The notes beneath the pieces were generated by a model. The model worked only from the letters and a program-made list of their open reading frames with translations, was not told the origin of the DNA and did not search any database. A stretch of 64,000 bases of DNA, taken from assembly GCF_003945385.1 (NCBI RefSeq), contig NZ_AP018921.1, forward strand, positions 124,001 through 188,000, read 5' to 3'. Source of the DNA: Pseudonocardia autotrophica (GTDB lineage Bacteria > Actinomycetota > Actinomycetes > Mycobacteriales > Pseudonocardiaceae). The position numbers and the translations under genes were made by a program. This document shows positions 41,897 to 51,001 of the stretch, piece by piece (position 1 is the stretch's first letter; each line of letters starts with the position of its first letter).

Positions 41897-42466
41897 TCAG
41901 GCCCCGGCGATTGCCGTGGTCTCGACGGCTGGTGCGAGTGCCTCGAGCACATCGGCGGCGCTGGTGACCAGCGTCGCGCCGTGGCGGATCAGCCGGTGCG
42001 GGCCGACCGACAGGACCGAACTCGTCGGGCCGGGCACCGCCAGGACCGGGAGACCGAGCCCGTCCGCGGCCGCGGCGACGTGCAGCGCGCCGGAGCGTGC
42101 TGCGGCCTCGACGACCACGGTGGCATCCCCGAGCGCGGCCAGCAGCCGGTGCCGGGCCAGCGCGCGGTGCCGACCCGGTGTCGTGCCGGGCGCCACCGCG
42201 GACACCAGCAGCCCGGTCTCGGCGATCCGGGCGAGCAGGTTCTCGTGCGCGGCCGGGTAGGCCCGGTCGATACCGCAGCCCAGCACCGCCACCGTCGGCG
42301 TGTGCGCGGCCAGGGCGCCGCGCACCGCGGCGGCTTCGATGCCGAACCCGCCACCGGCGATGACCGTGCGGCCGGCAGCGGCGAGCTCGCCGGCGAGGTC
42401 GGCGGCTACCTGGGCGCCGTAGCTGGAGGCGGCGCGGGACCCGGCCAGCGTGATTTCTCCGCTGAG
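41897..42466 (-). pseudogene. dprA-like gene, 3' fragment
   Basis: The Rossmann part of a DNA-processing protein A. It has ITLAGSRAASSYGAQVAADL, the GGGFGIEAAAVRGAL turn, VAVLGCGIDRAYPAAHENLL, RHRLLAALGDATVVVEAAAR and LPVLAVPGPTSS. It begins abruptly at LSGEITLAGSRA. The missing N-terminal part is 9.8 kb away at 52266-52645. DprA loads RecA on incoming single-stranded DNA; plasmid versions are common. Confidence 0.8.
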
Positions 42467-42602
42467 TTGCATCAGATGCGGGACTGGCCCACAACGTCGG
42501 CGTCGGAGTTCCCGGACGTCTTGCCTCAGGACCGCAGGTGGCGCTCGGAGCATGATCGTACACAGCTACGATCTCGCGTCAGATGAAGGATCGGCGCGTT
42601 TG

Positions 42603-43748
42603 ATGACTGGGGCGGTGCGGGTGCGGAAGGGTGTGGCGCACGGGACGTCGTCGCTGTATCTGGCCTCAGGAGTGGTGTTCCTCCACGAGGAGGAGACCGT
42701 GTGGGAGGCGATGCTCGAGGGCTGGACGATGCAGCAGATCGGCGGCCGGAACTCACTGAAGTCCTCGGTGGACCAGCTGGTCGCGGCGGTGCGGGCGTAT
42801 CAGCGGTTCAGCGGTGAGTGGCCGTGGCAGTGGAGCGCCACCTCGTTCGACGAGTGGATGGCGCATCTGGTCGGGGTACGGCATCTGGCGGTCTCGTCGC
42901 TTCGGAAGTACCAGCAGGCGGTGCGCAACTTCTGCGAGTTCCTCTGCTCGCCGCACTACGGGTGGGCGTCGGAGTGTGAGCAGCGGTTCGGCACACATCC
43001 GGTCCAGGTCTGCCACGAGTACAACTCCGTGCGGCACCTGCAGGCCTACGAAGGGGACCCGGCTCGTCGTCCGCTGACCCGAGATGAGCTCCAGCGGCTG
43101 CTCGACCACGCCGACGATCAGGTGGACGTCCGGTTGGAGTCGGGCCGCAAGGGAGCGTTGCCGGCCTACCGGGACGCGACGTTGCTCAAGGTCGTCTACG
43201 CCTGGGGACTGCGGGCACGGGAAGCGACGATGCTGGACGTGACCGACTTCTACCGCAACGCCCACGCTCCCGAGTTCCGGGAGTACGGCGTGCTGCAGGT
43301 GCGGTGGGGGAAGGCGTCGCGGGGCGGGGCTCCGAAGCGCCGGGCGGTGGTGTCGCTGTTCGACTGGGCGGTGGACGCCGTCGAGGACTACGTCGAGAAC
43401 GTGTGGCCACTGATGCGCTCGACACGGACGAACGCGTTGTGGTTGTCCGAACGGGGAGCACGCCTGCGACCTCGGGAGCTCTCGGATCGGTTCAAGCAGT
43501 ATCGCGACGTGCTGGGCCTGGACCCGGTGCTGTCCCCGCACGCGCTGCGCCACAGCTACGTGACCCACCTGATCGAGAACGGCTACGACGCGAGATTCGT
43601 CCAGGAGCAGGTCGGGCACGTCTATCAGTCCACGACGGCGATCTACACCAACCCTCGGGAATTGCATCAGACGAGCGAGAATCTGCAGGTCGCCTGGCCA
43701 GCATGGCTCGGCAATGGAGATCCTCGTACCTGGCAGGCCTGCGCCTGA
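42603..43748 (+). CDS. tyrosine recombinase 1 of the island
   Basis: A site-specific recombinase of about 380 residues. It has a SAM-like N-terminal domain (LRKYQQAVRNFCEFLCSPHY) and a full catalytic set: Arg in AWGLRAREATMLDV, Lys in VRWGKASRG, SPHALRHSYVTHLI, QVGHVYQSTT and Tyr in AIYTN. After that Tyr it departs from its neighbour and ends in an unrelated 34-residue tail (NPRELHQTSENLQVAWPAWL onward). ATG 42552 is an alternative start. It is the island gene nearest the left junction. Confidence 0.85.
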   Translation: MTGAVRVRKGVAHGTSSLYLASGVVFLHEEETVWEAMLEGWTMQQIGGRNSLKSSVDQLVAAVRAYQRFSGEWPWQWSATSFDEWMAHLVGVRHLAVSSLRKYQQAVRNFCEFLCSPHYGWASECEQRFGTHPVQVCHEYNSVRHLQAYEGDPARRPLTRDELQRLLDHADDQVDVRLESGRKGALPAYRDATLLKVVYAWGLRAREATMLDVTDFYRNAHAPEFREYGVLQVRWGKASRGGAPKRRAVVSLFDWAVDAVEDYVENVWPLMRSTRTNALWLSERGARLRPRELSDRFKQYRDVLGLDPVLSPHALRHSYVTHLIENGYDARFVQEQVGHVYQSTTAIYTNPRELHQTSENLQVAWPAWLGNGDPRTWQACA

Positions 43749-43807
43749 CCTGGCGATTTGATCAAGCGGTCCCGTCTGCTGCATGATCCGCCCACTGTTC
43801 GAAGGCG

Positions 43808-44941
43808 TTGGGGGCGGGGTTGCGGCGGGTTGATCTGGCGGGAGCGGCGCATCTGGAGCTCGTCGACGGTGTGGTGGCGCTGCACCCGGAGGACGCGATG
43901 TTCGAGGCGATGCTGCGCGGCTGGCGCGCGCAGCAGGCCGCCCGCGGTTTGCGCGAGGATGCGGTCGGGGCGCGGGAGCGACTGATGCGCCGGTTCGGCG
44001 AATTCACCAACGAGTACCCGTGGAACTGGGAACCGTCGCATGTGGACGAGTGGTCGCTGTCGCTGACGGCCGAGCAGCACCTGGCGCCGTCCACGATCCG
44101 CACCTACCAGTGCAGCCTGCGCTTGTTCAACGACTACTTGTGTGACAGCCGCTATGGGTGGGTGGCCGCGTGTCGGCGGGAATTCGGGCCGCAGACGCAC
44201 CCGGTCCCGATCGTGCACGAGTGGAACACCATTCCCCACCTCAACGACTACGAAGGCGACCCTGAGGCGCGCCCGTTCACGCGGGAGGAACTACAGCGCT
44301 TCCTCGACTACGCCGACGAACAGGTCGAGCGCGCGGTGCGGGCCAAACGGAAGGGCGCGTTGGCCGCCTACCGCGATGCCACGCTGTTCAAGGTGCTCTA
44401 CGGGTGGGGGCTGCGCCGCACAGAGGCATCCAAACTGGATGTTGTGGACTTCGGTCGGAACCCGGCCGCACCGGAGTTCGGCCGGTTCGGCACGCTCAAC
44501 GTCCGCTACGGCAAGGCCAAGCGGGGTCAGCCACCGCGACGTCGCAACGTCGCCTCCGTGATGGGATGGGCGGTCGACGCCGTGGCAGACTATGTGGAGA
44601 ACATTCGTCCGCGATTCGACTGTGCCGAGCATGCGGCATTATGGGTGACCGAACGAGGGGGTCGGATCAAACCCGCGGAGATCAACGCCCGGTTCGTCGC
44701 CTACCGTGACGCTCTCAAGTTGCCGAGAGCGTTGGTGCCCCATTCGATGCGGCATTCCTACGTCTCGCACCTGACCGAGGACGGAGTGGATCGTCGGTTT
44801 ATTCAATGCCAGGTCGGGCACGAGGTGGATAGCTCGACGGCCGTTTACACGCATGTGAGCAGCGATTTCATGAACACCGCGCTCCGCAGAGCCCTCGCCC
44901 CCGCGCTCGGGCACGGGCCGGCGGGCCAGGAGGGGCGATGA
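43808..44941 (+). CDS. tyrosine recombinase 2 of the island
   Basis: A 377-residue paralogue of the preceding recombinase, closely similar through the N-terminal (EDAMFEAMLRGWRAQQAARG) and central parts. The catalytic residues are Arg in GLRRTEASKLDV, Lys in VRYGKAKRG, VPHSMRHSYVSHLT, QVGHEVDSST and Tyr in AVYTHVSSDFMNTALRRAL. The start is probably TTG 43808 or TTG 43820. The stop overlaps the HTH gene as ATGA, so it leads the HTH/zinc-ribbon operon. Confidence 0.88.
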   Translation: MGAGLRRVDLAGAAHLELVDGVVALHPEDAMFEAMLRGWRAQQAARGLREDAVGARERLMRRFGEFTNEYPWNWEPSHVDEWSLSLTAEQHLAPSTIRTYQCSLRLFNDYLCDSRYGWVAACRREFGPQTHPVPIVHEWNTIPHLNDYEGDPEARPFTREELQRFLDYADEQVERAVRAKRKGALAAYRDATLFKVLYGWGLRRTEASKLDVVDFGRNPAAPEFGRFGTLNVRYGKAKRGQPPRRRNVASVMGWAVDAVADYVENIRPRFDCAEHAALWVTERGGRIKPAEINARFVAYRDALKLPRALVPHSMRHSYVSHLTEDGVDRRFIQCQVGHEVDSSTAVYTHVSSDFMNTALRRALAPALGHGPAGQEGR

Positions 44942-45285
44942 TGACCAAGCTCGACTACCGGTGGCACCTGCGTCAGGTCATGGCCGCGCGCGGCATGTTC
45001 GCCACCACCGACCTGATCGAGCCGCTCGCCGAGCGCGGCATCCGGCTGTCGTCGAGCCAGGTCTACCGGCTGGTGGTGGAGCGCCCCGAGCGACTGAGCC
45101 TGAAAGTGCTGATGGCGCTGCTCGACATCCTCGACACCACGATGGACGAGCTGATCGAACCCGTCGCCGCCGAACCGGCGAAGCAGACCAGAGCAGCAGG
45201 CAGTAGCGGCGCTGGGGCCGGCGGGGCTGCCGGGGTCGGGGGCCTGCGGCCGAAACGTGCGCAAGTTACCCGGATCGACTCATGA
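44938..45285 (+). CDS. small XRE-type HTH protein, module 1
   Basis: A 115-residue protein. The HTH of the Cro/C1 type fills residues 1-75 (RWHLRQVMAARGMFATTDLI, SSSQVYRLVVERPERLSLKV, MALLDILDTTMDELI). A Gly/Ala-rich linker and a basic tail RPKRAQV follow. It overlaps recombinase 2 and the zinc-ribbon protein by four bases each. The module 2 partner at 47830 is clearly related. It could regulate or act as a DNA-binding subunit of the recombination machinery. Confidence 0.8.
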   Translation: MMTKLDYRWHLRQVMAARGMFATTDLIEPLAERGIRLSSSQVYRLVVERPERLSLKVLMALLDILDTTMDELIEPVAAEPAKQTRAAGSSGAGAGGAAGVGGLRPKRAQVTRIDS

Positions 45286-47738
45286 CCGTCCCGCCCAGAG
45301 CACCGGAGGCGCCAGAGGCGCTGCTCGACCCGATCGGCACCGTCGTGGCGGTGGTGACCTCGATCGACCCCTGCCTCGACCACGACGACGTTCACCGTGT
45401 CGTCGAGCGGGTCGGTGGTGGGCGCGCCAAGCGCCGTCGCCTGGCCACGACCTTGGCCCGGGACGCGTCGGTGATGACCAGTGGACGCTCACCGGCTCCT
45501 CGGGTCGTCGGGGACCTCCTACTTGCGCTCCGCGCCGCCGGGGCGAGCAGGATCTCGCCGCCGTGGTGCACCAGCTGCGGGCGGGAGCTGTCGGCGATGC
45601 AGCTGCGCGGCCAAGACTGGTACTGCTCGCCCTGCTACACACGCCCGCAGCCCTGCGCAGCGTGCGGAGAACAACGACAAGTCACCTTCCGCGACCGACA
45701 CGGGCGGCCACGATGCTCCCAGTGCCCCGACCACGACGCCCGCGACCCGCGCCAGGTTCTGGTCGGGCTCATCACCGCGATCGATCCCGGGCTCAGCGCC
45801 GACGCGGTGACCACCGCGATCACCGACACGGTCAGCAAGCCCGCGCACGCCCAGAAGCTGGCGTGGGCCCTCGAGGACGCGCCCGAGCTGCTCACCGGGG
45901 ACGGGGCGAAGGCCCCCTTCCCCATGGTGCTGCGGCTGATCGACGCTCTCGGTGATGCCGGCGCGACCCGCATCCAGCCGCCGGCCTGCCCACGCTGCCG
46001 ACGGGTGATCGCCTTGAGCAAGCGACGCGACGGGCTGCGGATCTGCCGCAACTGCTGCGCCCGCGCCAACGCCGTGGCCTGCTCCGGCTGCGGAACGGTC
46101 CGGGAACCGGCGGCCCGGGACGTTCACGGGAACCCGTTGTGTCCGAACTGCCTGGTCGCTGCCCCGCTCAACCTGGAGGAGTGCGTCCGCTGCGGGCGCC
46201 GCCAGCGGGTCAACACCCGTGTCGCGGACGGGCCGATCTGCGCGGCCTGCATCCCGCGCACGACCGCGACCTGCAGTATGTGTGCGCGAACCGCGCCCTG
46301 CATGATCTCCAAGACCACCGGGCAACCGTGGTGTCGCGCATGCGCCCGCGCCTGGGTGCAATGCTCGCGCTGCCGGCGCTGGGATGCGATCCGCGCCGGC
46401 ACCCGCGAGGCACCACTCTGCGCCGGGTGCGCGGTCCCGGACCCGAACTTCTGGACCACCTGCCCGAGCTGCGGAACCGGCGGACGGCTCATCGCCGGCC
46501 TCTGCCGCCACTGCCGGCTGCACCGCCAGCTCGGTGAGCTGCTCGCCGACACCACCGGGCAGATCCGCCCCGAGCTACAGGCCCTGCACGACAGCCTGGC
46601 CACCGCCGAGCGGCCCGACACGATCTCGAAGTGGCTGCAGCAGTCCACGGTCAGATCGGTACTTCGCGATCTCGCCGCCGGCCATCGCCCGCTCACTCAC
46701 TCCGCCCTGGACGATCTCCCGCCCGGCAAGTCGATGGACCACCTACGCAGCGTCCTGGTGGCCACCGCGGTCCTGCCCACCCGCGACGAGCAGCTGTCCC
46801 GGCTCCAGCGATGGGTCAACCAGACCCTCCACGAAGACGCCGACCCGCAGGACCGCGAGGTGCTGCGCCGCTACGCGGTCTGGCACGAGCTGCGGCGGAT
46901 CCGGCAACGCAACCGCAGCGCCGAGGCCACCTACGGCCAGCTCGACATGGTCCGCCAGCGGCTGCGCGGCGCCATCAACCTGCTCGCCTGGCTACGCCCC
47001 CGCGGGCTCACCCTGGACACCTGCCGCCAACCCGACCTCGAGGCCTGGCTGACCAGCGACGACGCCAGCCACCGGGCCGAGGTCGGTCACTTCGTGCGCT
47101 GGGCGATCTCGCAACGCATCAATCCGAACCTGCAGTTCGCGGCCACCCGATGGACCGGTCCGGCTCGGCCACTGGACCAGGAACAGCGCTGGCACCAGGC
47201 CAAACGCCTGCTGCACGACGACACCCTCGACACCGACGACCGTGTCGCCGGCCTGCTGGTTCTGCTCTACGCCCAGCGACCCGCGACGATCAGCCGGCTC
47301 ACCCTCGACGACATCGACGCAGACGCCGCCACGGTCGAGCTCCGCCTCGGCTCCGTGCCCGTTGAGCTGCCCGAACCCCTGGCGGCCCTCGTCCGGGACC
47401 TGGCCGCCACCCGACACGGCCACGCCGTCACCGGTCACCACTCGACCGCACGATGGCTGTTCCCCGGTGGACAACCCGGCCGCCCGGTCAGCGCCGACAG
47501 ACTCGGCGAACGGCTCCGCCTACTCGGGATCCGACCGGGCCAGGCCCGCTCGACCGCCCTGTTCCAGCTCGCCACCGAAATCCCCGCCGCCGTCCTGGCC
47601 CGCATGCTCGGCATCCACATCAAGGTCGCCGTCCAATGGCAACACGTCTCCGCAGGCGACTGGACCAACTACGCCGCCGACGTCAGCCGCCGCACGAACG
47701 AGGCCCAGGAGAGGCATTCGGACAGTTCTGATATCTGA
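45282..47738 (+). CDS. multi-zinc-ribbon protein with degenerate recombinase-like C-terminus, module 1
   Basis: 818 residues. Residues about 95-415 hold 16 CxxC motifs, enough for eight zinc ribbons (for example PWCTSCGR, PCAACGE, ACSGCG, ECVRCGR, TCPSCGT). Helical N-core-like sequence follows (TYGQLDMVRQRLRGAINLLA). The last 220 residues follow a tyrosine-recombinase order (LYAQRPATISRLTLDDIDAD, then STALFQLATEIPAAVLARML). HxxR, LGH and the nucleophile Tyr are not conserved; the last region reads GIHIKVAVQWQHV. It is probably a non-catalytic DNA-binding partner, which is an inference. Confidence 0.75.
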   Translation: MTVPPRAPEAPEALLDPIGTVVAVVTSIDPCLDHDDVHRVVERVGGGRAKRRRLATTLARDASVMTSGRSPAPRVVGDLLLALRAAGASRISPPWCTSCGRELSAMQLRGQDWYCSPCYTRPQPCAACGEQRQVTFRDRHGRPRCSQCPDHDARDPRQVLVGLITAIDPGLSADAVTTAITDTVSKPAHAQKLAWALEDAPELLTGDGAKAPFPMVLRLIDALGDAGATRIQPPACPRCRRVIALSKRRDGLRICRNCCARANAVACSGCGTVREPAARDVHGNPLCPNCLVAAPLNLEECVRCGRRQRVNTRVADGPICAACIPRTTATCSMCARTAPCMISKTTGQPWCRACARAWVQCSRCRRWDAIRAGTREAPLCAGCAVPDPNFWTTCPSCGTGGRLIAGLCRHCRLHRQLGELLADTTGQIRPELQALHDSLATAERPDTISKWLQQSTVRSVLRDLAAGHRPLTHSALDDLPPGKSMDHLRSVLVATAVLPTRDEQLSRLQRWVNQTLHEDADPQDREVLRRYAVWHELRRIRQRNRSAEATYGQLDMVRQRLRGAINLLAWLRPRGLTLDTCRQPDLEAWLTSDDASHRAEVGHFVRWAISQRINPNLQFAATRWTGPARPLDQEQRWHQAKRLLHDDTLDTDDRVAGLLVLLYAQRPATISRLTLDDIDADAATVELRLGSVPVELPEPLAALVRDLAATRHGHAVTGHHSTARWLFPGGQPGRPVSADRLGERLRLLGIRPGQARSTALFQLATEIPAAVLARMLGIHIKVAVQWQHVSAGDWTNYAADVSRRTNEAQERHSDSSDI

Positions 47739-47829
47739 CTGTGCCGTTAGCGGTCAGCAGCGAGTTCGCGAACGCGATGATGCGCCAGGCGGTAGACCAT
47801 GCGCTCGCGGATCAGAGGGGGAAGTCGTG

Positions 47830-48183
47830 ATGAAGGTGATCGGCTACCAGTGGCGGCTGCGCGAGGTGATGGCCGCGCACGGGATGTTCAGCACGACCAA
47901 GCTGGCCCCGCTGCTGGCCGAGCGGGGCATCAACCTGTCGACCAGCCAGGTCTATCGACTCGCGGCCGAGAAGCCCGAGCGGCTGAACATGCACGTGCTG
48001 GTCGCGTTGATGGACATCTTCGACTGCTCGGCCGACGAGCTGATCAGCCGAGTCGAGCTCGGCACGGCGGCCGCCACCGGGACCGACGACGAGTCGCACG
48101 AGCAGGCTGCAGGCGCCCAGGTCCTGCGCGACAAGCAGTTGCGGCCACGACGAGCCAGGATCGTTCCGCGCGGCGATGCGTGA
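47830..48183 (+). CDS. small XRE-type HTH protein, module 2
   Basis: A 117-residue paralogue of the HTH protein at 44938 (YQWRLREVMAAHGMFSTTKL, STSQVYRLAAEKPERLNMHV, DIFDCSADELI), again ending in a basic RPRRARI tail. ATG 47830 is preceded by GGGGGAAG; GTG 47827 is an alternative. It overlaps the second zinc-ribbon gene by eight bases. It starts 91 bases after the first zinc-ribbon gene, so it may have its own promoter. Confidence 0.8.
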   Translation: MKVIGYQWRLREVMAAHGMFSTTKLAPLLAERGINLSTSQVYRLAAEKPERLNMHVLVALMDIFDCSADELISRVELGTAAATGTDDESHEQAAGAQVLRDKQLRPRRARIVPRGDA

Positions 48184-50719
48184 GCAGACGCTCGAGGAGA
48201 TCAGCCAGATCATCTCCACCGCAGAACCCGCCGTTGCCCTCGCAACGATCCGCGAGGTCGTCGGCGCGGCCCTGCCGAAGCACCCGCCGGCCAAGCGACT
48301 GCTCGCGCTGCTGCGCACGGAACCAGACCTGCTGACCTCAGCGAGCTCGGCGATGCCCCGCGCGCTCGACCGCCTCGTCGGCGCGCTGCTCGACCACGGT
48401 GCCGAGTACCTGCAGCGACCGCAGTGCGGGCACTGCGGCGCGACCCGCCCCCTGTCGAGCCGCGACGGAACCTCGCGCATCTGCTATTCCTGCGCGGCCC
48501 GGGCCGCCCGGGCCGACCGGGCCGACCAGCAGCCGGTGGCCTGCCACGACTGCGGCCGGCACGCCCCGGCGAAGGCAACGGTCCTGGACAGGCCCTACTG
48601 CAGGGGCTGCTGGGCCCGCACGACGGCCAGCGCCCTCGACCGCATCGCCGCGGTGACGCGACGCCATCTGGCCGAGGCAGGCGACCTCGCCGGCACCAAC
48701 GGCTCGAAGAACGACCCCGAGGCCGTGATCGCCGACGCCGTCGTGGCCGGCGTTGGCGGTTCGCCCAAGCGGGCGCGGCTGGCGCTGGAGCTCGAGCAGC
48801 TCGGCGCGATCTGGTTCGCCGATCCCGCACAGGGCAACAAGCTGTTCGGGGTCCTCTACGACGCCCTGCACGAGGCGGGGCTGCCGTTGCCGAGGCGACG
48901 CTGCGGCCGGTGCGGCCGGGAAGCAGCTCTGCCCGGGATCATCGACGGCCGGCGCTGCTGCCGGCGCTGCCAGCGCCACGGCTTGCGCACGGTCTGCGAC
49001 GGCTGCGGCGAGTTGGCCAGCCTCGAGCGCCGCGAGCCGGACGGGACCCGCTACTGCCAGCGCTGCACGAACACGTTCCCGGACGAGTCCGCGATCTGCA
49101 TCGTCTGCGGGATCCACCGGTTGATCAGCCACCGGGCAGCGACCGGCCCGGTCTGCGGAAGCTGCCGCGGCCGTGAACTGGTCGCCACCTGCACCCGCTG
49201 CGGGCGATCCGGGCCCTGCCGCTTCGCCGGCACCGCGCACGCCGTCTGCGAACCCTGCGCCGTCACGAGGGAAGCCTGTCACCACTGCGGGCGCGTCCGG
49301 ACGGTGCACTCCCGCACGAGCGAGGGTCGCGCCGTGTGTCCCGGCTGCGCCCCACCGGTGATCGAGACCTGCACCGGTTGCGGCCGCGCCCGCCGCGTCG
49401 CCGGCCGCGGGAACGCAGCGGCCTACTGCACCTCCTGCTACAGCAAGAACCCGGTGTCGTTCCGAGACTGCCGCCGCTGCGGCCGGCACGCCTACCTGAC
49501 CGCCGAGCGGCTCTGCGACCGCTGCGACGCCCACGACAAGATCACCACACTGCTGCCCGACACCCTGATCGCCACCCGCCCGCCGCTGCGCAACCTGCGC
49601 GACACCTGCCTGGCCGCCGACCCCGCCACCGTCCGGGGAGTCTTCCGCCGCAAGCGCTCCACGACGATCCTGCGAACCCTGCTGGCCGCACCCGACGCGA
49701 TCGATCACGCGGCACTCGACGCACTGGACACGCCGCAGGCCACCCGCGCGGTCCGGTCACTGCTCGTCGAACACGGAGTCCTCCCTGCCCGCGACGAGCA
49801 CCTCGCCCGGCTCGAGACCTGGGTCGAGCACGCCTGCGCGCGGATCTCCGACCCGACCGAACGACGGGCATTCGTGTCCTTCGCACGGTGGCGACACCTG
49901 CGGCATCTCCGCAACCGCGAGACACCAACCAGCTACGGCCAGGCCGCCAGCCGGCGCCGCGAACTCCAGCTGATCATCGACCTACTGCTCTGGGCCCGGC
50001 AGAACGCGACGTCGTTGTCCACACTCACCCAGGACGACCTCGACCGCTGGCGCGCCGGCGGAGCGACGGACCGTTACCAGGTCAAGGCGTTCCTGCGCTG
50101 GACGAACCGCAACGGCTACAGCAGACGCTTCGAGCTCACCCACGTCTGGAACTCCAGCGTCACCGCGGCCGGCGTCGGCGAGGACAAGCGCTGGCAGCTG
50201 CTACGCCATGTCCTCGACACCGACCGGGCCACCGCGAGCACCCGGTTCGCCGCCGCGCTGCTTCTGCTCTACGGCGTCCGACTACACCGCATCGCCACGA
50301 TCACCGTCACCGACGTGACCCGCGGCGATGGCCTGGTCCACGTCACGCTCGGCTCCGAGCCGCTGGCGCTGCCCGACCAGCTCGACCCACTGGCCGCCGC
50401 CGCGCTGGACGACCGCGGCGCAGCACGGCTGTTCCACACCGCGCAAGACACGCATTGGCTGTTCCCCGGCACCAACGCCGGCCAGCCCATCTCGGCCGAC
50501 ACCCTCACCGACCGGGTCGCCACACTCGGGATCTCGGCCATCAACGCGCGCCGGACCGCACTCGCGTCCCTGGCCATGCAACTACCACCAGTGATCATCG
50601 CCCGCCTGACCGGGCTGGACGTCGCCACCGCGAGCCGGTGGGCCGATGCCGTGTCCGCCAGCAATGCGAGATACGCCGCGGTCGCAGCGAACAGATCCCC
50701 TGGGCCGCACCAAGATTGA
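48176..50719 (+). CDS. multi-zinc-ribbon protein with degenerate recombinase-like C-terminus, module 2
   Basis: 847 residues and architecturally equal to the protein at 45282. There are 18 CxxC motifs (for example QCGHCG, ACHDCGR, RCGRCGR, VCDGCGE, TCTRCGR, DCRRCGR) at about residues 80-450. The helical segment ETPTSYGQAASRRRELQLII follows, then a recombinase-like end (LLLLYGVRLHRIATITVTDV, then ARRTALASLAMQLPPVIIAR). HxxR, LGH and Tyr are again lost (GLDVATASRWADAV). Two such partners paired with two active recombinases suggest a four-part complex. Confidence 0.75.
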   Translation: MREQTLEEISQIISTAEPAVALATIREVVGAALPKHPPAKRLLALLRTEPDLLTSASSAMPRALDRLVGALLDHGAEYLQRPQCGHCGATRPLSSRDGTSRICYSCAARAARADRADQQPVACHDCGRHAPAKATVLDRPYCRGCWARTTASALDRIAAVTRRHLAEAGDLAGTNGSKNDPEAVIADAVVAGVGGSPKRARLALELEQLGAIWFADPAQGNKLFGVLYDALHEAGLPLPRRRCGRCGREAALPGIIDGRRCCRRCQRHGLRTVCDGCGELASLERREPDGTRYCQRCTNTFPDESAICIVCGIHRLISHRAATGPVCGSCRGRELVATCTRCGRSGPCRFAGTAHAVCEPCAVTREACHHCGRVRTVHSRTSEGRAVCPGCAPPVIETCTGCGRARRVAGRGNAAAYCTSCYSKNPVSFRDCRRCGRHAYLTAERLCDRCDAHDKITTLLPDTLIATRPPLRNLRDTCLAADPATVRGVFRRKRSTTILRTLLAAPDAIDHAALDALDTPQATRAVRSLLVEHGVLPARDEHLARLETWVEHACARISDPTERRAFVSFARWRHLRHLRNRETPTSYGQAASRRRELQLIIDLLLWARQNATSLSTLTQDDLDRWRAGGATDRYQVKAFLRWTNRNGYSRRFELTHVWNSSVTAAGVGEDKRWQLLRHVLDTDRATASTRFAAALLLLYGVRLHRIATITVTDVTRGDGLVHVTLGSEPLALPDQLDPLAAAALDDRGAARLFHTAQDTHWLFPGTNAGQPISADTLTDRVATLGISAINARRTALASLAMQLPPVIIARLTGLDVATASRWADAVSASNARYAAVAANRSPGPHQD

Positions 50720-50727
50720 GGGGCCCT

Positions 50728-50976
50728 ATGGCCGACCACGAGCGCACCGCCGACACGATCCGCATCGATGCCGGTGACGCCGCCGAACTCCTCGAGGTTC
50801 TCGGCTTCATCAGCGACTGGCTCGACGGACCCGACGCCACGCAGCTCGACCAGTCGCTGACGCGCTTCGTCGGCCATCCGGCGGCCTACAGCCGCGATGC
50901 CCTACAGGCTGACCTCGACCGCCTCGCGTTCCTGCTCGGCGACGACAGCGACCGCCTCTTCGGCACCAGCGAATAG
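50728..50976 (+). CDS. small acidic protein following module 2
   Basis: An 82-residue acidic helical protein (DAAELLEVLGFISDWLDGPD, then QSLTRFVGHPAAYSRDALQA and DLDRLAFLLGDDSDRLFG). ATG 50728 lies eight bases after the zinc-ribbon stop, with GAGGGG upstream, so it is the last gene of the island operon. No known family. It resembles short acidic accessory proteins in size only. Confidence 0.65.
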   Translation: MADHERTADTIRIDAGDAAELLEVLGFISDWLDGPDATQLDQSLTRFVGHPAAYSRDALQADLDRLAFLLGDDSDRLFGTSE

Positions 50977-51001
50977 CACGGAGGTCTGACTGCGCGCGCT
51001 G

